A stretch of 64,000 bases of DNA. Source: Gemmatimonadota bacterium. Lineage in GTDB: Bacteria > Gemmatimonadota > Gemmatimonadetes > Longimicrobiales > Gaopeijiaceae. Every line of letters starts with the position of its first letter. Positions within the stretch are counted from its first letter, which is position 1. Of the stretch, positions 24,797 to 34,692 are shown one piece after another. The DNA is taken from positions 248,001 to 312,000 of the forward strand of contig JAWKQO010000004.1 of the NCBI GenBank assembly GCA_041390105.1, read 5' to 3'. The translations under genes and the position numbers were made by a program. A model generated the notes under the pieces. It saw nothing but the letters and a program-made list of their open reading frames with translations. It searched no databases and was not told where the DNA came from.

Positions 24797-25336
24797 ATGA
24801 CGGTCGAAGCCCTGTTCTCCGGCCCCTTCGGTCCCCTGCTCATCTTCGGCCTTCGCGTGGTGGACGTCTCGATGGCCACCATGCGGACGCTCCTGATCGT
24901 GCGCGGCGCGCGCCGGATCGTCCCCGTCATCGGCTTCTTCGAGGCACTGATCTGGGTGCTGGCGGTGGGGTCGGCCATCCGTCACCTGGACAGCGTCTGG
25001 CACATCCTGGGCTACGGGGCTGGGTTCGCGACCGGCAACCTGGTGGGTCTCCTGATCGAGGACCGCATCGCCCTGGGCGTATCCGCCATCCAGGCCATCT
25101 CCCCCACCCACGGCGGGGCCATTGCGGATGCCCTGCGCGCCGAGGGTCTGGGCGCCACCCAGATCGGCGGATACGGCTTGCATGGGCCCGTCGGTGTGGT
25201 CCAGACCGTCGTACAGCGGCGTCAGGTCCGACACGTGCTCGACGTCCTGCGCCGCATCGACCCTGAGGCGTTCGTCACGGTCGAGGAGCCGCGATCGATC
25301 CAGCGCGGGTGGATGTTCCCCTATCGGAGGAAGTAG
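24797..25336 (+). CDS. UPF0316 (DUF5698/DUF2179) membrane protein
   Basis: 179 residues. Three N-terminal membrane helices carry the family pattern LRVVDVSMATMRTLLIVRGARR, FFEALIWVLAVGSAI and GYGAGFATGNLVGLLIEDRIALG. A soluble DUF2179-type C-terminal domain follows (about 100-179), ending in the VTVEEPRSIQRGWMFP strand. UPF0316 proteins are conserved inner-membrane proteins; the DUF2179 domain may bind a ligand, but the role is not established. The ATG at 24797 has GGGAG 8 bases upstream and starts the first helix; the upstream frame to 24635 lacks conservation. It ends 5 bases from the convergent RCC1 gene. Confidence 0.85.
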   Translation: MTVEALFSGPFGPLLIFGLRVVDVSMATMRTLLIVRGARRIVPVIGFFEALIWVLAVGSAIRHLDSVWHILGYGAGFATGNLVGLLIEDRIALGVSAIQAISPTHGGAIADALRAEGLGATQIGGYGLHGPVGVVQTVVQRRQVRHVLDVLRRIDPEAFVTVEEPRSIQRGWMFPYRRK

Positions 25337-25341
25337 CGCGC

Positions 25342-28173
25342 CTACCCGCCGACGCGCGTGGGCTGCGCGCGATTTTGGCGCGTGCCGTCTCCCAGCTGGC
25401 CTTCGACATTGAAGCCCCAACAGTGCGTGCGACCCCCGGCTTCCGTCCCGCACGTGTGGGCCCCGCTCGCCTGCACCGAGGTGAAGACCAGCCCACCTTG
25501 CGCGGGCACGGGAGAACGGCGGTCTTCGGTGGTGCCGTCACCCAACTGGCCGTAGGTGTTGCGGCCCCAGCAGTGCACGGTTCCCTCCGCATCCAACGCG
25601 CAGGTGTGCACGCCGCCCGCAGTGACCGATCTCCAGGGCCCTCCGACCACCGGTGTCGGCGAGGAGCGATTCTCCACGTCGCCGAGGCCGAGCTGGCCGT
25701 AGTTGTTCTGCCCCCAGCACGCCAGCGTCCCGTCGGACTCGACCGCACAGGTGTGGGCACTCCCCGCCGCGATATGACGAAAACGGCGCTCCCCGCCGAT
25801 GGCCCGGGGCTCCATCCGGTCCTCGGTCCCCCCGTCGCCCAGCTGCCCGAACGCATTGCGTCCCCAGCAGTATGCGGTTCCTTCGGAGGCCAGGGCGCAG
25901 GAGTGCGTCCACCCGGCGGAGACTTCCTGAAGCGGACGAGACAGACGAATGCGCACGGGGGCGAGGCGATCGCTGCGCGTCCCGTCGCCCAACTGCCCGT
26001 TGGCGTTGGAGCCCCAACAGTAGCCTTGGCCCGCGCGGCTCACGGCGCACGTATGCGCAGGGCCGGCGGCGATGGAGCGGAAGCGCACCTCGGTCTGAAC
26101 CGGAGTCGGATCGGTGTGCGCCGCCGCGTCTCCCGTGCCGAGCTGTCCACTGGCGTTGTCGCCCCAACACAGCGCGATCCCCTCGGGAGTCACCCCGCAG
26201 GTGTGTGCGAGTCCGGCCGCGATGGCGCTGAACTCGAATCCAGCTGCGGCCCCGACCGGCACCCGACTCCCGGCTCCGGCGCCCGTACCCAGCTGTCCGG
26301 TCTGGTTGCTGCCCCAGCAGCGCACCGCACCCGTCCCGGAGAGCTGACACGTGTGGGTACCGCCCGTCACCACGCCCGCCTGCACACCGAGGCGCGGATA
26401 CACCAGACTGGCAGCGGCCGTGGCGGCGAGGTCGGGCTGATCGCGGAGCCGCGCGCTCAGCGAGGGCGTCTGCGACGCCTCTCCCAGCGTCCAGAACGCG
26501 CGCACCACACCGGCGGAATCGGACTCGGCCGCGTCCGGACTCACGCTGCCGTCACCGGACGCGATCCCGAACTCGACGGTCACCCCCGGAACGGGGTTGC
26601 CCTGAGCGTCGTGCACCACCACCACGATGGCTGAGTCGAGTTGGAGGTTGGGCGTCCCGGACTGCCGGTCCCCGGCCAGGATGCGGAGCGCCGCTGCCTG
26701 GCCCGCAGTGGCCACGGCCTCGAACGCCACGCCCGCTCCGTCTTCGTACCCTTCCACGCGGGCCACCACGTACTGCCGTTCGGCAGCCCGGCCCAGACGC
26801 CAGGTGGTGCGGGCGACTCCCAGGGAATCCGTGCGCGCGAGGATGGGAGAGACGTCCCCCCCGCCGATGGTCGCCTCGAAGAACACCCGCACGCCCGAAA
26901 CCGGAACGCCCCCGGCATCCTCGACCCGGACCTCGATCGGCTCCGGCAGTCGGGTCCCCGCGGGGCCTCGTTGCCCGTCACCGGCCACCAGCTGCATGCG
27001 GGCCGGCTTGGTGCCCGGTGCCGCATCCGACCCGGCGGTGTCGTCCGTAAAGGCCACGATCACTGGGGGCGCCGAGGACTCGGGGAGCGGAGCGATGGCT
27101 CCTCCCAGGGGGTCGGTTCCACTGCGCACCCGGACTACCAACGCGATCGTCGAAGCAACAAGGATCACGCCCAGGCCGACCAGCACGGCCGCAGGAGGTC
27201 CCCTGCGCCCCGCCCCTTCCTTGTCGAAGCGCAGCGGCTGTTGCTGCCAGTCGGAGATGCCACGTGGGATCTGCGCGCTGGACGCGACGAAGGAGTCCTC
27301 CGGGAAGGGTCTCGCGGCCGCGGGAGCAGGCGTGGGCGCGGCGGGGTCCGCGGGGGAGCTCTCATACTCGGACGGGGGAACGCGGCGTCCCAGAAGTTCG
27401 AGATCCACCGGCGGAGGCGCGGACGGAGCCGGATAGCCCACGCCGGTCATGGAGGGTCCCGTTACGGGCGGCGCCGACCAACGACCCAACTCGGACGGCC
27501 GGGAGTCGGCCCCGGGCGCATCCTCCTCGTCGGCGTCTTCAGGAAGCGGGTCCGCCAGCCACGGAGCCCAGGCGGCCGTGCTGGGGGGCGACTCCAGCGA
27601 GCGAGCCAACGCCTCCACCTCCCGCTCGGCGTCGCGCCCGTAGCGACCGATGCGCCGGCGCCGGCGGCTCTGGAGGGCCCCGGTAATCAGCCTGCGGGCC
27701 GCGGAGATCAGGCCGAGTCCGACGGCGACCGCCGCCGCCCACCCCCACCAGGGAAGCCGCGACGTGGAACAGCCCCGAGCATCCACGACCTCGCCGGGAG
27801 CGGAGTCGGGACACCAGTCCGCGTAGACGGGAACGCCATCGCCATCCGCGTCGGGCTCCACCGCGTAGGGGTCGACGCGTCCGGCCGCGGTGGCCGTATC
27901 CTGGACGGGGAGCGAATCGATCACCCCGCTCAGGCCGGCAGCGACCGACGAGTCCGGGACCCTCCCGCCCGTCGAATCCAACGCGGCGGTCGAGTCCAAC
28001 GCGGACAACGAATCCGTCTGGGCCGCGGAATCCGGGCGCGGCAGCGGCTCCTGGCCCGCGGCCCGGGGGACGGGCCCGGCGGCGGCCAGGAGACACGTCA
28101 GGACGGCGCTCCTAAAGGCGCGCCGCCGGATCAGGGTGTGAGGACGGAGACGGTGTTGGATACGATACACCAC
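25342..28173 (-). CDS. RCC1-propeller surface protein with Ig-like domains
   Basis: About 943 residues. A signal-like N-terminus ends near PRAAGQ. A calcium-binding-type DADGDGVPVYADWCPD repeat, one hydrophobic helix (WWGWAAAVAVGLGLIS), a Pro-rich linker and a second helix (AAVLVGLGVILVASTIALVV) follow. Then come two Big_1-like Ig domains (each with a DSLGVA or DSAGVV turn) and seven RCC1 repeats of the form HTC-x8-11-CWG-x-N-x3-GQLG. Seven repeats make a closed seven-bladed propeller, with a likely Cys pair in each blade. The start is uncertain: no ATG fits, and I chose GTG at 28173, which overlaps the upstream gene by about 40 bases; GTG 28170 or CTG 28134 are alternatives. Last gene of the surface operon. 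Function unknown, probably binding. Confidence 0.72.
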   Translation of the reverse strand: MVYRIQHRLRPHTLIRRRAFRSAVLTCLLAAAGPVPRAAGQEPLPRPDSAAQTDSLSALDSTAALDSTGGRVPDSSVAAGLSGVIDSLPVQDTATAAGRVDPYAVEPDADGDGVPVYADWCPDSAPGEVVDARGCSTSRLPWWGWAAAVAVGLGLISAARRLITGALQSRRRRRIGRYGRDAEREVEALARSLESPPSTAAWAPWLADPLPEDADEEDAPGADSRPSELGRWSAPPVTGPSMTGVGYPAPSAPPPVDLELLGRRVPPSEYESSPADPAAPTPAPAAARPFPEDSFVASSAQIPRGISDWQQQPLRFDKEGAGRRGPPAAVLVGLGVILVASTIALVVRVRSGTDPLGGAIAPLPESSAPPVIVAFTDDTAGSDAAPGTKPARMQLVAGDGQRGPAGTRLPEPIEVRVEDAGGVPVSGVRVFFEATIGGGDVSPILARTDSLGVARTTWRLGRAAERQYVVARVEGYEDGAGVAFEAVATAGQAAALRILAGDRQSGTPNLQLDSAIVVVVHDAQGNPVPGVTVEFGIASGDGSVSPDAAESDSAGVVRAFWTLGEASQTPSLSARLRDQPDLAATAAASLVYPRLGVQAGVVTGGTHTCQLSGTGAVRCWGSNQTGQLGTGAGAGSRVPVGAAAGFEFSAIAAGLAHTCGVTPEGIALCWGDNASGQLGTGDAAAHTDPTPVQTEVRFRSIAAGPAHTCAVSRAGQGYCWGSNANGQLGDGTRSDRLAPVRIRLSRPLQEVSAGWTHSCALASEGTAYCWGRNAFGQLGDGGTEDRMEPRAIGGERRFRHIAAGSAHTCAVESDGTLACWGQNNYGQLGLGDVENRSSPTPVVGGPWRSVTAGGVHTCALDAEGTVHCWGRNTYGQLGDGTTEDRRSPVPAQGGLVFTSVQASGAHTCGTEAGGRTHCWGFNVEGQLGDGTRQNRAQPTRVGG

Positions 28174-30269
28174 ACGGGAGCACAGGCGGCGACGCGGTAG
28201 AAATACACCGTGCGCGAACTCACGGTGACGTCCGACCACGTCGTCGTATTCGGCGGCAGCGTCGCCATCGTCTGCCATCCCGAGCCGGTCAGTCGCTGCA
28301 CTGCGAACTGCGTCTCGTTGGTGCTGTTGTCCACCCACTGCAGATCCACCTGGCTGCTGGTGGCGCCGGTCACGACGAGATTCGAGGGGGGGCTCGGCGG
28401 CATGGTGACCGCTACGCCGACCCAACCCGAGCAGCCGCTCGGGTTGCAGGCCCGGACCTGCCACTCGTGCGGCTCCCCGGGCAGGAGCCCGGAGTCCCGA
28501 TAACTCTGGGTGTTCGGCGTCAGGTTCGCCACCTGGGTCCAGGGGCCCCCGGCCACACGCCGCTCCACCTCGAATCGGGACTCGTTCGTACTCGCATCCG
28601 TCCACCGGAGATCCACTTCCGTCGAGGACACGGGCGTCGCGGTCAGACCCGTGGGCGCGTTGGGCACGTTGGCGGGGGCGGGCGTCGTCACCGTCGCGGT
28701 GTTGGAGAAGGCGGAGCAGCCCAGCCCGTTGCAGGCACGGACCCGGTAGAGATAGGTGGCCCCCGCGGTCAGCCCGGAGTCGCCGTAGGTCGTTTGATCG
28801 AGCGGCAGCGTGGCAACCGTGCTCCAGCTGGCCCCGCCGTCGTCACTGCGCTCGACCTCCTGGCTCGTCTCGTTGTTGGCGTTGTCGGTCCAGCCCAGCT
28901 GCACCTCGGTGCCGCTGGTCGCGCTGGCGACGAGCGCAGACGGGGCCGCGGGCGGCGTGCCGGTGGGCGGCTGTACGGTCAAGGTCACCGCCACGAACCG
29001 GGGGCTGTTGGCCGCACTGCCCCGTATCTCGACCGAGGCATCGTAGCGACCGGGCGCCAGTGCAGCCGTCGCTGCGGTGAGCGTCAAGGTGGCCGGTGCG
29101 GCCGTCGCGGAGAGCGTGGAGGTCAGCCACCCCGTCGGTTGACCGGGTCCGTAGCTCACGGCCGTTCCCAACCCGGTCAATACGCCGTCCCCGCCATTGC
29201 GCACGGAGACGGACGTGGAGGGCGCGCTTCCCTGCCCCTGCACAGCGACCAGGGTCACGGCCGCGGGCGTCACCTCGATCGAGGGCGGCAGCGAGTCGAC
29301 GACGTAGACCACGTCGAGGATGCGGGTGGCGACCCCGGGCCGGGACGACGATACCAAGACCTCGGCCCGGTAGCTCCCGGGCACCAGCGTCCGCCCGTCC
29401 GCCACCAACCCGAGCGAGGTCGGCGCGGTGGGGGAGCTGAGATTGGGGGTGAGCCATCCCGAAGGGCTCCCGCTCGGATAGCGGACGCTGGCAGCCAGTC
29501 CATCCAGCACACCGGCGCCGGCGTTGCGTACCTGCACGGAGCCCGTGGCCGTGGGTCGGCCACCCAGGGTCAGCGAGTCGGGGTCGACTCGGATGTCGGG
29601 ACTGGGCGGCGCCACCGTGAGCGTGACGGCGATGTCCTGACTGGAGCCGCTCCGGTCCGAGCGGACCGTCACGCGCGCTCCGTAGGTCCCCACGGTGAGA
29701 CCCGCCACGCGCGGTGAGAGCGTGAGCACGGTGGGCGCCGTGCTGGACGCGAGCGTTGCGTCCAGCCAAGCGCTGGCACCGCTTTGGTAGATGACATCGA
29801 CGACCAGGTCGTTCAGCGTGACCCCGCCCCGGTTGTCCACTCCGATCCGCTCATCGGCTGGATCGGCCCCTCCCTCCACCGCGCTGAACTGGACATCCGC
29901 GTCCGAGAGTGCGACCTGCGCGGGAAGTCCGATCGATACCGCCGCGGATCCCGCCACTCCGGATCCGGTCGCCGTGACCGCAACGGTCCCCGGCGCCAAC
30001 CCGGTCACGCGACCGCTGGCATCCACACTGGCGACGGCCGGATCGCTGGAGCTCCAATTCAGGGCCGGTCCGGACACCGCCGACCCGTCTCCCGAATACG
30101 CGGTGGCAGTGAGCTGCACCACCTCGCCAACCGCGATCTCGACGGACCGAGGCGCGATCTCGATCGAACTCACCGGAAGGGTGTTGACCGAAACGTCGTC
30201 GCACGCGGAGAAGACGGTGGCCGACACGACGCCCAGCCACGCGAACCGGTAGGAAACCCTGCGAAGCAA
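28131..30269 (-). CDS. Ig-like/FN3 repeat surface lipoprotein
   Basis: 712 residues. A signal peptide ends in VFSAC (Cys23), a lipobox. One Big_2 domain (about 33-114) carries the typical LNWSSSDPAVASVDASGRVTG core. Three BACON-like repeats of about 105 residues (about 117-430) follow, each with GWL or AWL, TAPT/TAPA and a GxY strand. Three fibronectin type III domains (about 435-712) end the protein, with ELGWTDN/DLRWTD/DLQWVDN strands and a Cys pair in each ending loop. The start is TTG with GAGGAGGG upstream. It shares its repeat type with the next gene upstream and is 174 bases from it. Likely an adhesin or matrix component on the cell surface; inferred from architecture only. Confidence 0.75.
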   Translation of the reverse strand: MLRRVSYRFAWLGVVSATVFSACDDVSVNTLPVSSIEIAPRSVEIAVGEVVQLTATAYSGDGSAVSGPALNWSSSDPAVASVDASGRVTGLAPGTVAVTATGSGVAGSAAVSIGLPAQVALSDADVQFSAVEGGADPADERIGVDNRGGVTLNDLVVDVIYQSGASAWLDATLASSTAPTVLTLSPRVAGLTVGTYGARVTVRSDRSGSSQDIAVTLTVAPPSPDIRVDPDSLTLGGRPTATGSVQVRNAGAGVLDGLAASVRYPSGSPSGWLTPNLSSPTAPTSLGLVADGRTLVPGSYRAEVLVSSSRPGVATRILDVVYVVDSLPPSIEVTPAAVTLVAVQGQGSAPSTSVSVRNGGDGVLTGLGTAVSYGPGQPTGWLTSTLSATAAPATLTLTAATAALAPGRYDASVEIRGSAANSPRFVAVTLTVQPPTGTPPAAPSALVASATSGTEVQLGWTDNANNETSQEVERSDDGGASWSTVATLPLDQTTYGDSGLTAGATYLYRVRACNGLGCSAFSNTATVTTPAPANVPNAPTGLTATPVSSTEVDLRWTDASTNESRFEVERRVAGGPWTQVANLTPNTQSYRDSGLLPGEPHEWQVRACNPSGCSGWVGVAVTMPPSPPSNLVVTGATSSQVDLQWVDNSTNETQFAVQRLTGSGWQTMATLPPNTTTWSDVTVSSRTVYFYRVAACAPVWCIVSNTVSVLTP

Positions 30270-30443
30270 ACCCCGAAACCCTCCTCAAGACCCGACGCAC
30301 AGGGAATAGGTACTACCGGGGAAATGCGCAACAGGAAACGAGATCCGGCCATGTGACCCCGCTACGGGGCGGCGCGGATCCGCCAAGTGAGGAGTGGATG
30401 CGGCGCTGTTGCGTGGGCGCAGCGGCGCGAAGCGCGTCCGCCG

Positions 30444-33400
30444 TCAGGGAGTGAAGGTGACGAGCACGGTGACGGGCGCGGCCCCCGGTGTCGTGGATGC
30501 GATCACGACATTGGCCGTGTAGGTCGTTCCCGCGGCGAGACCCGCGACGTTCGTGTCGACCGTGAGCGAAAGCGTCGACGGGCTCGTGGTGGACGTCAGA
30601 CTCGTGGAGAGCCAGCCGGTCGCGCCGCCCCCCGTGTAGCTGATGTTCGCCGACAAGCCGGACAACCCGTTGACTCCGCCCGCCCCGGAGTTGGTGATGT
30701 CGATGGTCTGCGTGTGTGAACCTGTGCCGACCGCGTCCGTGAACGTCTTGGAGATGTCGCTCACCGCAATCGTCGGCGGCGGTTCGACCACCATCACCAC
30801 CTGGACGTCCCTGGGCGTGTTGGTGGCCCCGGCCACCTCGATGAACACCGTGGCCGCGTAGCTACCGGGAGCGAGACTGCCAGACGAGACGTTCAGGGTG
30901 AGCGTCGAGGGTGCCGACGTGGACGAAAGCACGGGATTCAGCCAGCCACCTCCTGTGACGTACGTGACGCTGGTGGTGATGCCTGGCATGGGATTGCCGT
31001 TCAGCTCCGTGATCGACACCTGGTCTGAGCCGCTCTGGCCCTGTTGCACGGTGATCTGCGAGGCGCCCTTGCTGATCACGATCGTAGGCGGCGGCGTCAC
31101 GGTGAACGCCACGTTGATGGTGCGGGGGCTGTTGGTGACGCCGGTGGCCGTCGACGCGACCTGCACGGTCGCGTTGTACGTACCCGGCGTGAGCCCGCCC
31201 ACATCGGCCTTCAACGTCACGGTGGCCGGTGCCGTCGTGGGCGAGATCGACGCGGTCAGCCAAGTTGCACCGCCGCTGACGGACAGCCCGTTGAGCGTGC
31301 CGGTTCCACCGTTGGTCACGCTCACGGTCTCATCGGCCGGGTTGCTCCCGCCCTGGATGGCCGCGAACGAGACGCTCGTCCGCGACAGCGCGATCGAAGG
31401 CGGCGCGGTCACCGTGTACTGCACCGCCACCGTTTGTGGGCTGTTGCTGGCCCCCGGAGCGGTCACCGAGATGGTGGCGTTGTAAGTACCGGGCGGTAGC
31501 GCGTCCGTGCTGGGCTGTACCTGCAGGTCCGCGGGTGCGGTGCTGCTCGTGAGCACGGGAGCCTTCAGCCAGCCGCTCCCCTGCTGGTAGGAGACGCTCG
31601 CCGCCAACCCGCTGAGCGTCTGGCCACCGGTATTGGTGATCGACACCGTCTTCTGCGCGGGAATGCCCGTGTTCTGCGGCGTGCTGAACGACAGCGAGCC
31701 CGTGCTCAGGCCGATGGCCGGCGGCGGCGGCGACACCACGAACGTGACCGCGATGACCTGCGGGCTGTTGGTCACACCGGGCGCCGTGGAGCTGACGGAT
31801 ACCGTGGCGTTGTAGGTTCCCGCGCTGAGCGCCCCGGTGGTGGCCGAGAGCGTGATGGTAGCGGGCGCCGTCGTGGGCGCGACCGGAGCGGACAGCCATC
31901 CGGTGGGCTGGCCGGCACCGTAGCTGACCGACGTGCTCAGTCCGGTGAGTTGCCCGCCCCCACCGTTGGTCACCGCGACGGTCTGCGAGGCTGGACTGGC
32001 CCCACCCTCCAACGCCTGGAATTCAAGCGGCGTGCTCGTTGACAGTACGATGCTGGGCGGGTTGGCCACCACGTAGCTCACCGATACCGTCTGAGGGCTG
32101 TTGGTCGCCGCGGTTGAACTCACGGTGAAGCTAGCCGTGTATGTTCCTGCAGTGAGTCCCGAGGTGTTCGGCTGCACCGTGATGGTGGTGGGCGCCGTCG
32201 TCCCGTTCAGGGTGACGTCCAACCACCCGTTGGCGCCCGACCCGTAATTGACCGTCCCCAGCGTCAGCCCGCTGAGCGGGGTGCTGCCCGGCACGGTGTT
32301 GGTCACATTCACGGTCTGCGCCGCCGGTTGTCCGCTGTTCTGCGTATGCGAGAACGTCAGAGAGGAAGGCGACAGCCCGATGGCCGGCGGGGGTTGCGTC
32401 ACCACGAAGGCCACCGCGATCGCCTGCGGCGAATTGGTCACGCCGGCCGCCGTGGATGCGACGTTGATGGTGGCGTTGTAGGTGCCCGCGGGCAGTGAGC
32501 CCAGCGCCGCCGTCACGGTCAGCGTCGCGGGCGCAGCGGTGCCGGAGAGCGATGCCGTGAGCCACCCAGAGGTGCTCGCATAGCTGATGCTCGTGCTCAA
32601 CCCGTCCAGGGTCGAACCACCCGTGTTGGTGATGCTCACGCTCTGGCTGGGCGGATTGGCGCTGCCCTGGGTCCCGTTGAACGTCAGCGCCGGGAGGCTC
32701 ACGCCGATGGTCGGCGGCGCCGCCAACGTCAACGTCACGGACACCGAACGCGTGAGCGCCACCGGCGACGTGACGGGAACGGTCGCTGTGTAGGTCCCTG
32801 CCGCGAGCCCGGCCGTGTTGGGCGTCAGCGTCAGCGTGGCGGGCGCCGTGGTCCCGGACAAGCTCGCCGCCAGCCATCCGGAAGCACCGCTTCCGTACGT
32901 GATCGAGCCCACCGCCAGCCCGGTGAGGGGCTGTCCCCCGCCGTTGGTGACGCTCACCGTTTGCGCCGCCGGATTGGCCAGGCCCGCCACGCCGGCGAAC
33001 GACACGCTGGTGGGGTTCAGCGAGATCGACGGCGCCGGTGTCAACACGATGAAGGTGACGGTCACCGGCTGCGGCGAGTTGTTCGCGCCGGCGGCGGTCA
33101 CGTTGACCGTCGCCGTGTAGGTCCCCGCGGGCAGCGAGCCCGTGGCAGCGGAGACCGTCACGGTGGTGGGCGCGCTGGTGCCGCTCAGGGACGCGGACAA
33201 CCATCCGGTGGGCTGCCCCGGCGTGTAGCTGACGGGAACGCTCAGCCCGCTCAGCGTGCCCGTCCCGGCGTTGCTCACCGACACGGTGCGCGCGGTCGGA
33301 TTGCCGGCCCCCTGGATGGCGCTGAAGCTCAGTGTGTCCGTCGAGAGCGCGATCAGCGGCCCCGACGTGATGGTGAACCGCACCCGCAGGAACTGGGGAG

Positions 33401-34685
33401 AGTTGGACGCCACGCCCGCGACGACCTCCACGCTGGCTTCGTAGACGCCAGCCCCCAGGGCGCCCGGCACCACGGAAAGCTGCAGCGTGGTCGGCGCCGC
33501 CGCCGATGCCAGGGACGCCACCAACCAACCGGTGGGCTGACCCGGTGCGTAGGAGACCGCGGTCTGCAGCCCCGACAGCGTCCCTCCACCCAGGTTGGTG
33601 ACCGAGACGTTCTGGGGAGACGGTGTCGAGGTCCCGACTGACCAGGCGAAGGTCACGGAGTCGGCCGACAGGCCGATCTGCGGTGCGCCACCGGCGGTCG
33701 TCACCGAGAACGTCACGTCGACGGTTTGTGGCGAATTGGCCGCTCCCGCTGCTTCGACCCGCACGGTGGCCCGGTATGTACCGGCCGCCAGTCCCGACTG
33801 GTTCGCTGTAAGGGTCAGCGCCGTCGGCGCGGTCGTCGCGCCCAGGCGCGCGCTGAGCCACCCGGACGGACCCGTCCCGAAGTCGATGGAGGTGGTCAGA
33901 CCACTCAGGGTGCCCGAGCCTCCATTGGTGACCTGCACGGTCTGCGGCACCGGCACCGCCCCGCCACGCACCGCCTGGAATCCCACTGCAGTGCGATCGA
34001 GCTGGATCTGCGTTGCGGAGCCACGCACCGAAAGCGTCACGCGCACACCCGTGGGCGCATACCCGGGAGCCGAGATCTCCACGGACGCGCCATAGTCGCC
34101 TGGAGGCAGCGATCCGCCGTTCGCGGTCAACGTGAGGAGCGCCGGTGTGGTGGTGGAGGACAACCCTGCTGTCAGCCACCCCGCCGGCTGCCCGGCGTCG
34201 TAACCAACGGCCGCCTGCAGTCCGTTCGCCTGCACAGCCCCCGTGGCCGAGATGACGACTGCTTTGGGTCCGCTGGTCGACCCGCCGACCGCAGCGGTGA
34301 ACGCAACGGAGGAACTGTCCACCTGGAAGCCGGCAGCGCTGCTTACGGTCACCTGAGCGGATCCCGTCACCCCACCGACGCGAGCCTGGATGGTGGCGGC
34401 GCCCACCGCGATGCCGCTCACGGTCCCTGACGCCGATACCGCCGCCACGCCGGGCGCGGTGCTGCTCCAGTCGATGGAGCTGGCCGAGAGAGGGCTGCCG
34501 TCCTCGTCACGCACCACCGCCTGCAACTGCCGGCTCTCTCCCACCGCCAGCGTGACGGACGCGGGCACCACCTCCACGGACACCACCAGCGGCGCCTGGA
34601 CGGTCACCGCGTCGCAGCCCAATGCCAGCGCCGTGACGGCCAGGGCACTCCAGCAACGGGCTCGTGAAGCGAGGGAGGGGATCAT
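30444..34685 (-). CDS. Lipoprotein with Big_2 domain and 12 BACON-like repeats
   Basis: 1413 residues. The signal peptide ends in LALGC (Cys24), a lipobox. A Big_2 domain (about 34-114) has the SSIDWSSTAPGVAAVSASGTVSG core. Twelve tandem repeats of about 108 residues (115-1413) follow, each with an SVSFAA-like first strand, a QTVSVTNGG strand, GWL, a SGTTAPATLTL strand and an AGTYNATV strand, then NSPQ. This is an Ig-like fold of the BACON/putative-adhesin type. It starts 8 bases after the TPR protein stop codon. The repeats are similar enough for recombination to change their number. Very low Cys and high Thr/Ser content suit an extended secreted stalk. Ligand unknown. Confidence 0.78.
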   Translation of the reverse strand: MIPSLASRARCWSALAVTALALGCDAVTVQAPLVVSVEVVPASVTLAVGESRQLQAVVRDEDGSPLSASSIDWSSTAPGVAAVSASGTVSGIAVGAATIQARVGGVTGSAQVTVSSAAGFQVDSSSVAFTAAVGGSTSGPKAVVISATGAVQANGLQAAVGYDAGQPAGWLTAGLSSTTTPALLTLTANGGSLPPGDYGASVEISAPGYAPTGVRVTLSVRGSATQIQLDRTAVGFQAVRGGAVPVPQTVQVTNGGSGTLSGLTTSIDFGTGPSGWLSARLGATTAPTALTLTANQSGLAAGTYRATVRVEAAGAANSPQTVDVTFSVTTAGGAPQIGLSADSVTFAWSVGTSTPSPQNVSVTNLGGGTLSGLQTAVSYAPGQPTGWLVASLASAAAPTTLQLSVVPGALGAGVYEASVEVVAGVASNSPQFLRVRFTITSGPLIALSTDTLSFSAIQGAGNPTARTVSVSNAGTGTLSGLSVPVSYTPGQPTGWLSASLSGTSAPTTVTVSAATGSLPAGTYTATVNVTAAGANNSPQPVTVTFIVLTPAPSISLNPTSVSFAGVAGLANPAAQTVSVTNGGGQPLTGLAVGSITYGSGASGWLAASLSGTTAPATLTLTPNTAGLAAGTYTATVPVTSPVALTRSVSVTLTLAAPPTIGVSLPALTFNGTQGSANPPSQSVSITNTGGSTLDGLSTSISYASTSGWLTASLSGTAAPATLTVTAALGSLPAGTYNATINVASTAAGVTNSPQAIAVAFVVTQPPPAIGLSPSSLTFSHTQNSGQPAAQTVNVTNTVPGSTPLSGLTLGTVNYGSGANGWLDVTLNGTTAPTTITVQPNTSGLTAGTYTASFTVSSTAATNSPQTVSVSYVVANPPSIVLSTSTPLEFQALEGGASPASQTVAVTNGGGGQLTGLSTSVSYGAGQPTGWLSAPVAPTTAPATITLSATTGALSAGTYNATVSVSSTAPGVTNSPQVIAVTFVVSPPPPAIGLSTGSLSFSTPQNTGIPAQKTVSITNTGGQTLSGLAASVSYQQGSGWLKAPVLTSSTAPADLQVQPSTDALPPGTYNATISVTAPGASNSPQTVAVQYTVTAPPSIALSRTSVSFAAIQGGSNPADETVSVTNGGTGTLNGLSVSGGATWLTASISPTTAPATVTLKADVGGLTPGTYNATVQVASTATGVTNSPRTINVAFTVTPPPTIVISKGASQITVQQGQSGSDQVSITELNGNPMPGITTSVTYVTGGGWLNPVLSSTSAPSTLTLNVSSGSLAPGSYAATVFIEVAGATNTPRDVQVVMVVEPPPTIAVSDISKTFTDAVGTGSHTQTIDITNSGAGGVNGLSGLSANISYTGGGATGWLSTSLTSTTSPSTLSLTVDTNVAGLAAGTTYTANVVIASTTPGAAPVTVLVTFTP
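30447..34343 (-). repeat. Twelve coding tandem repeats of about 325 bases
   Basis: The repeat block of the lipoprotein gene, one unit per Ig-like domain. The most conserved DNA encodes GQPTGWL (plus-strand copies near 31895, 33200 and 33522) and NSPQ. Units are degenerate at DNA level, so this is domain duplication, not a satellite. Confidence 0.75.
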
Positions 34686-34692
34686 TGCCGAA

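Noticed and set aside
30447..34343. Regularly spaced repeats that might suggest a CRISPR array or satellite.
   Set aside because: Units are about 325 bases, in frame, degenerate and encode Ig-like domains.
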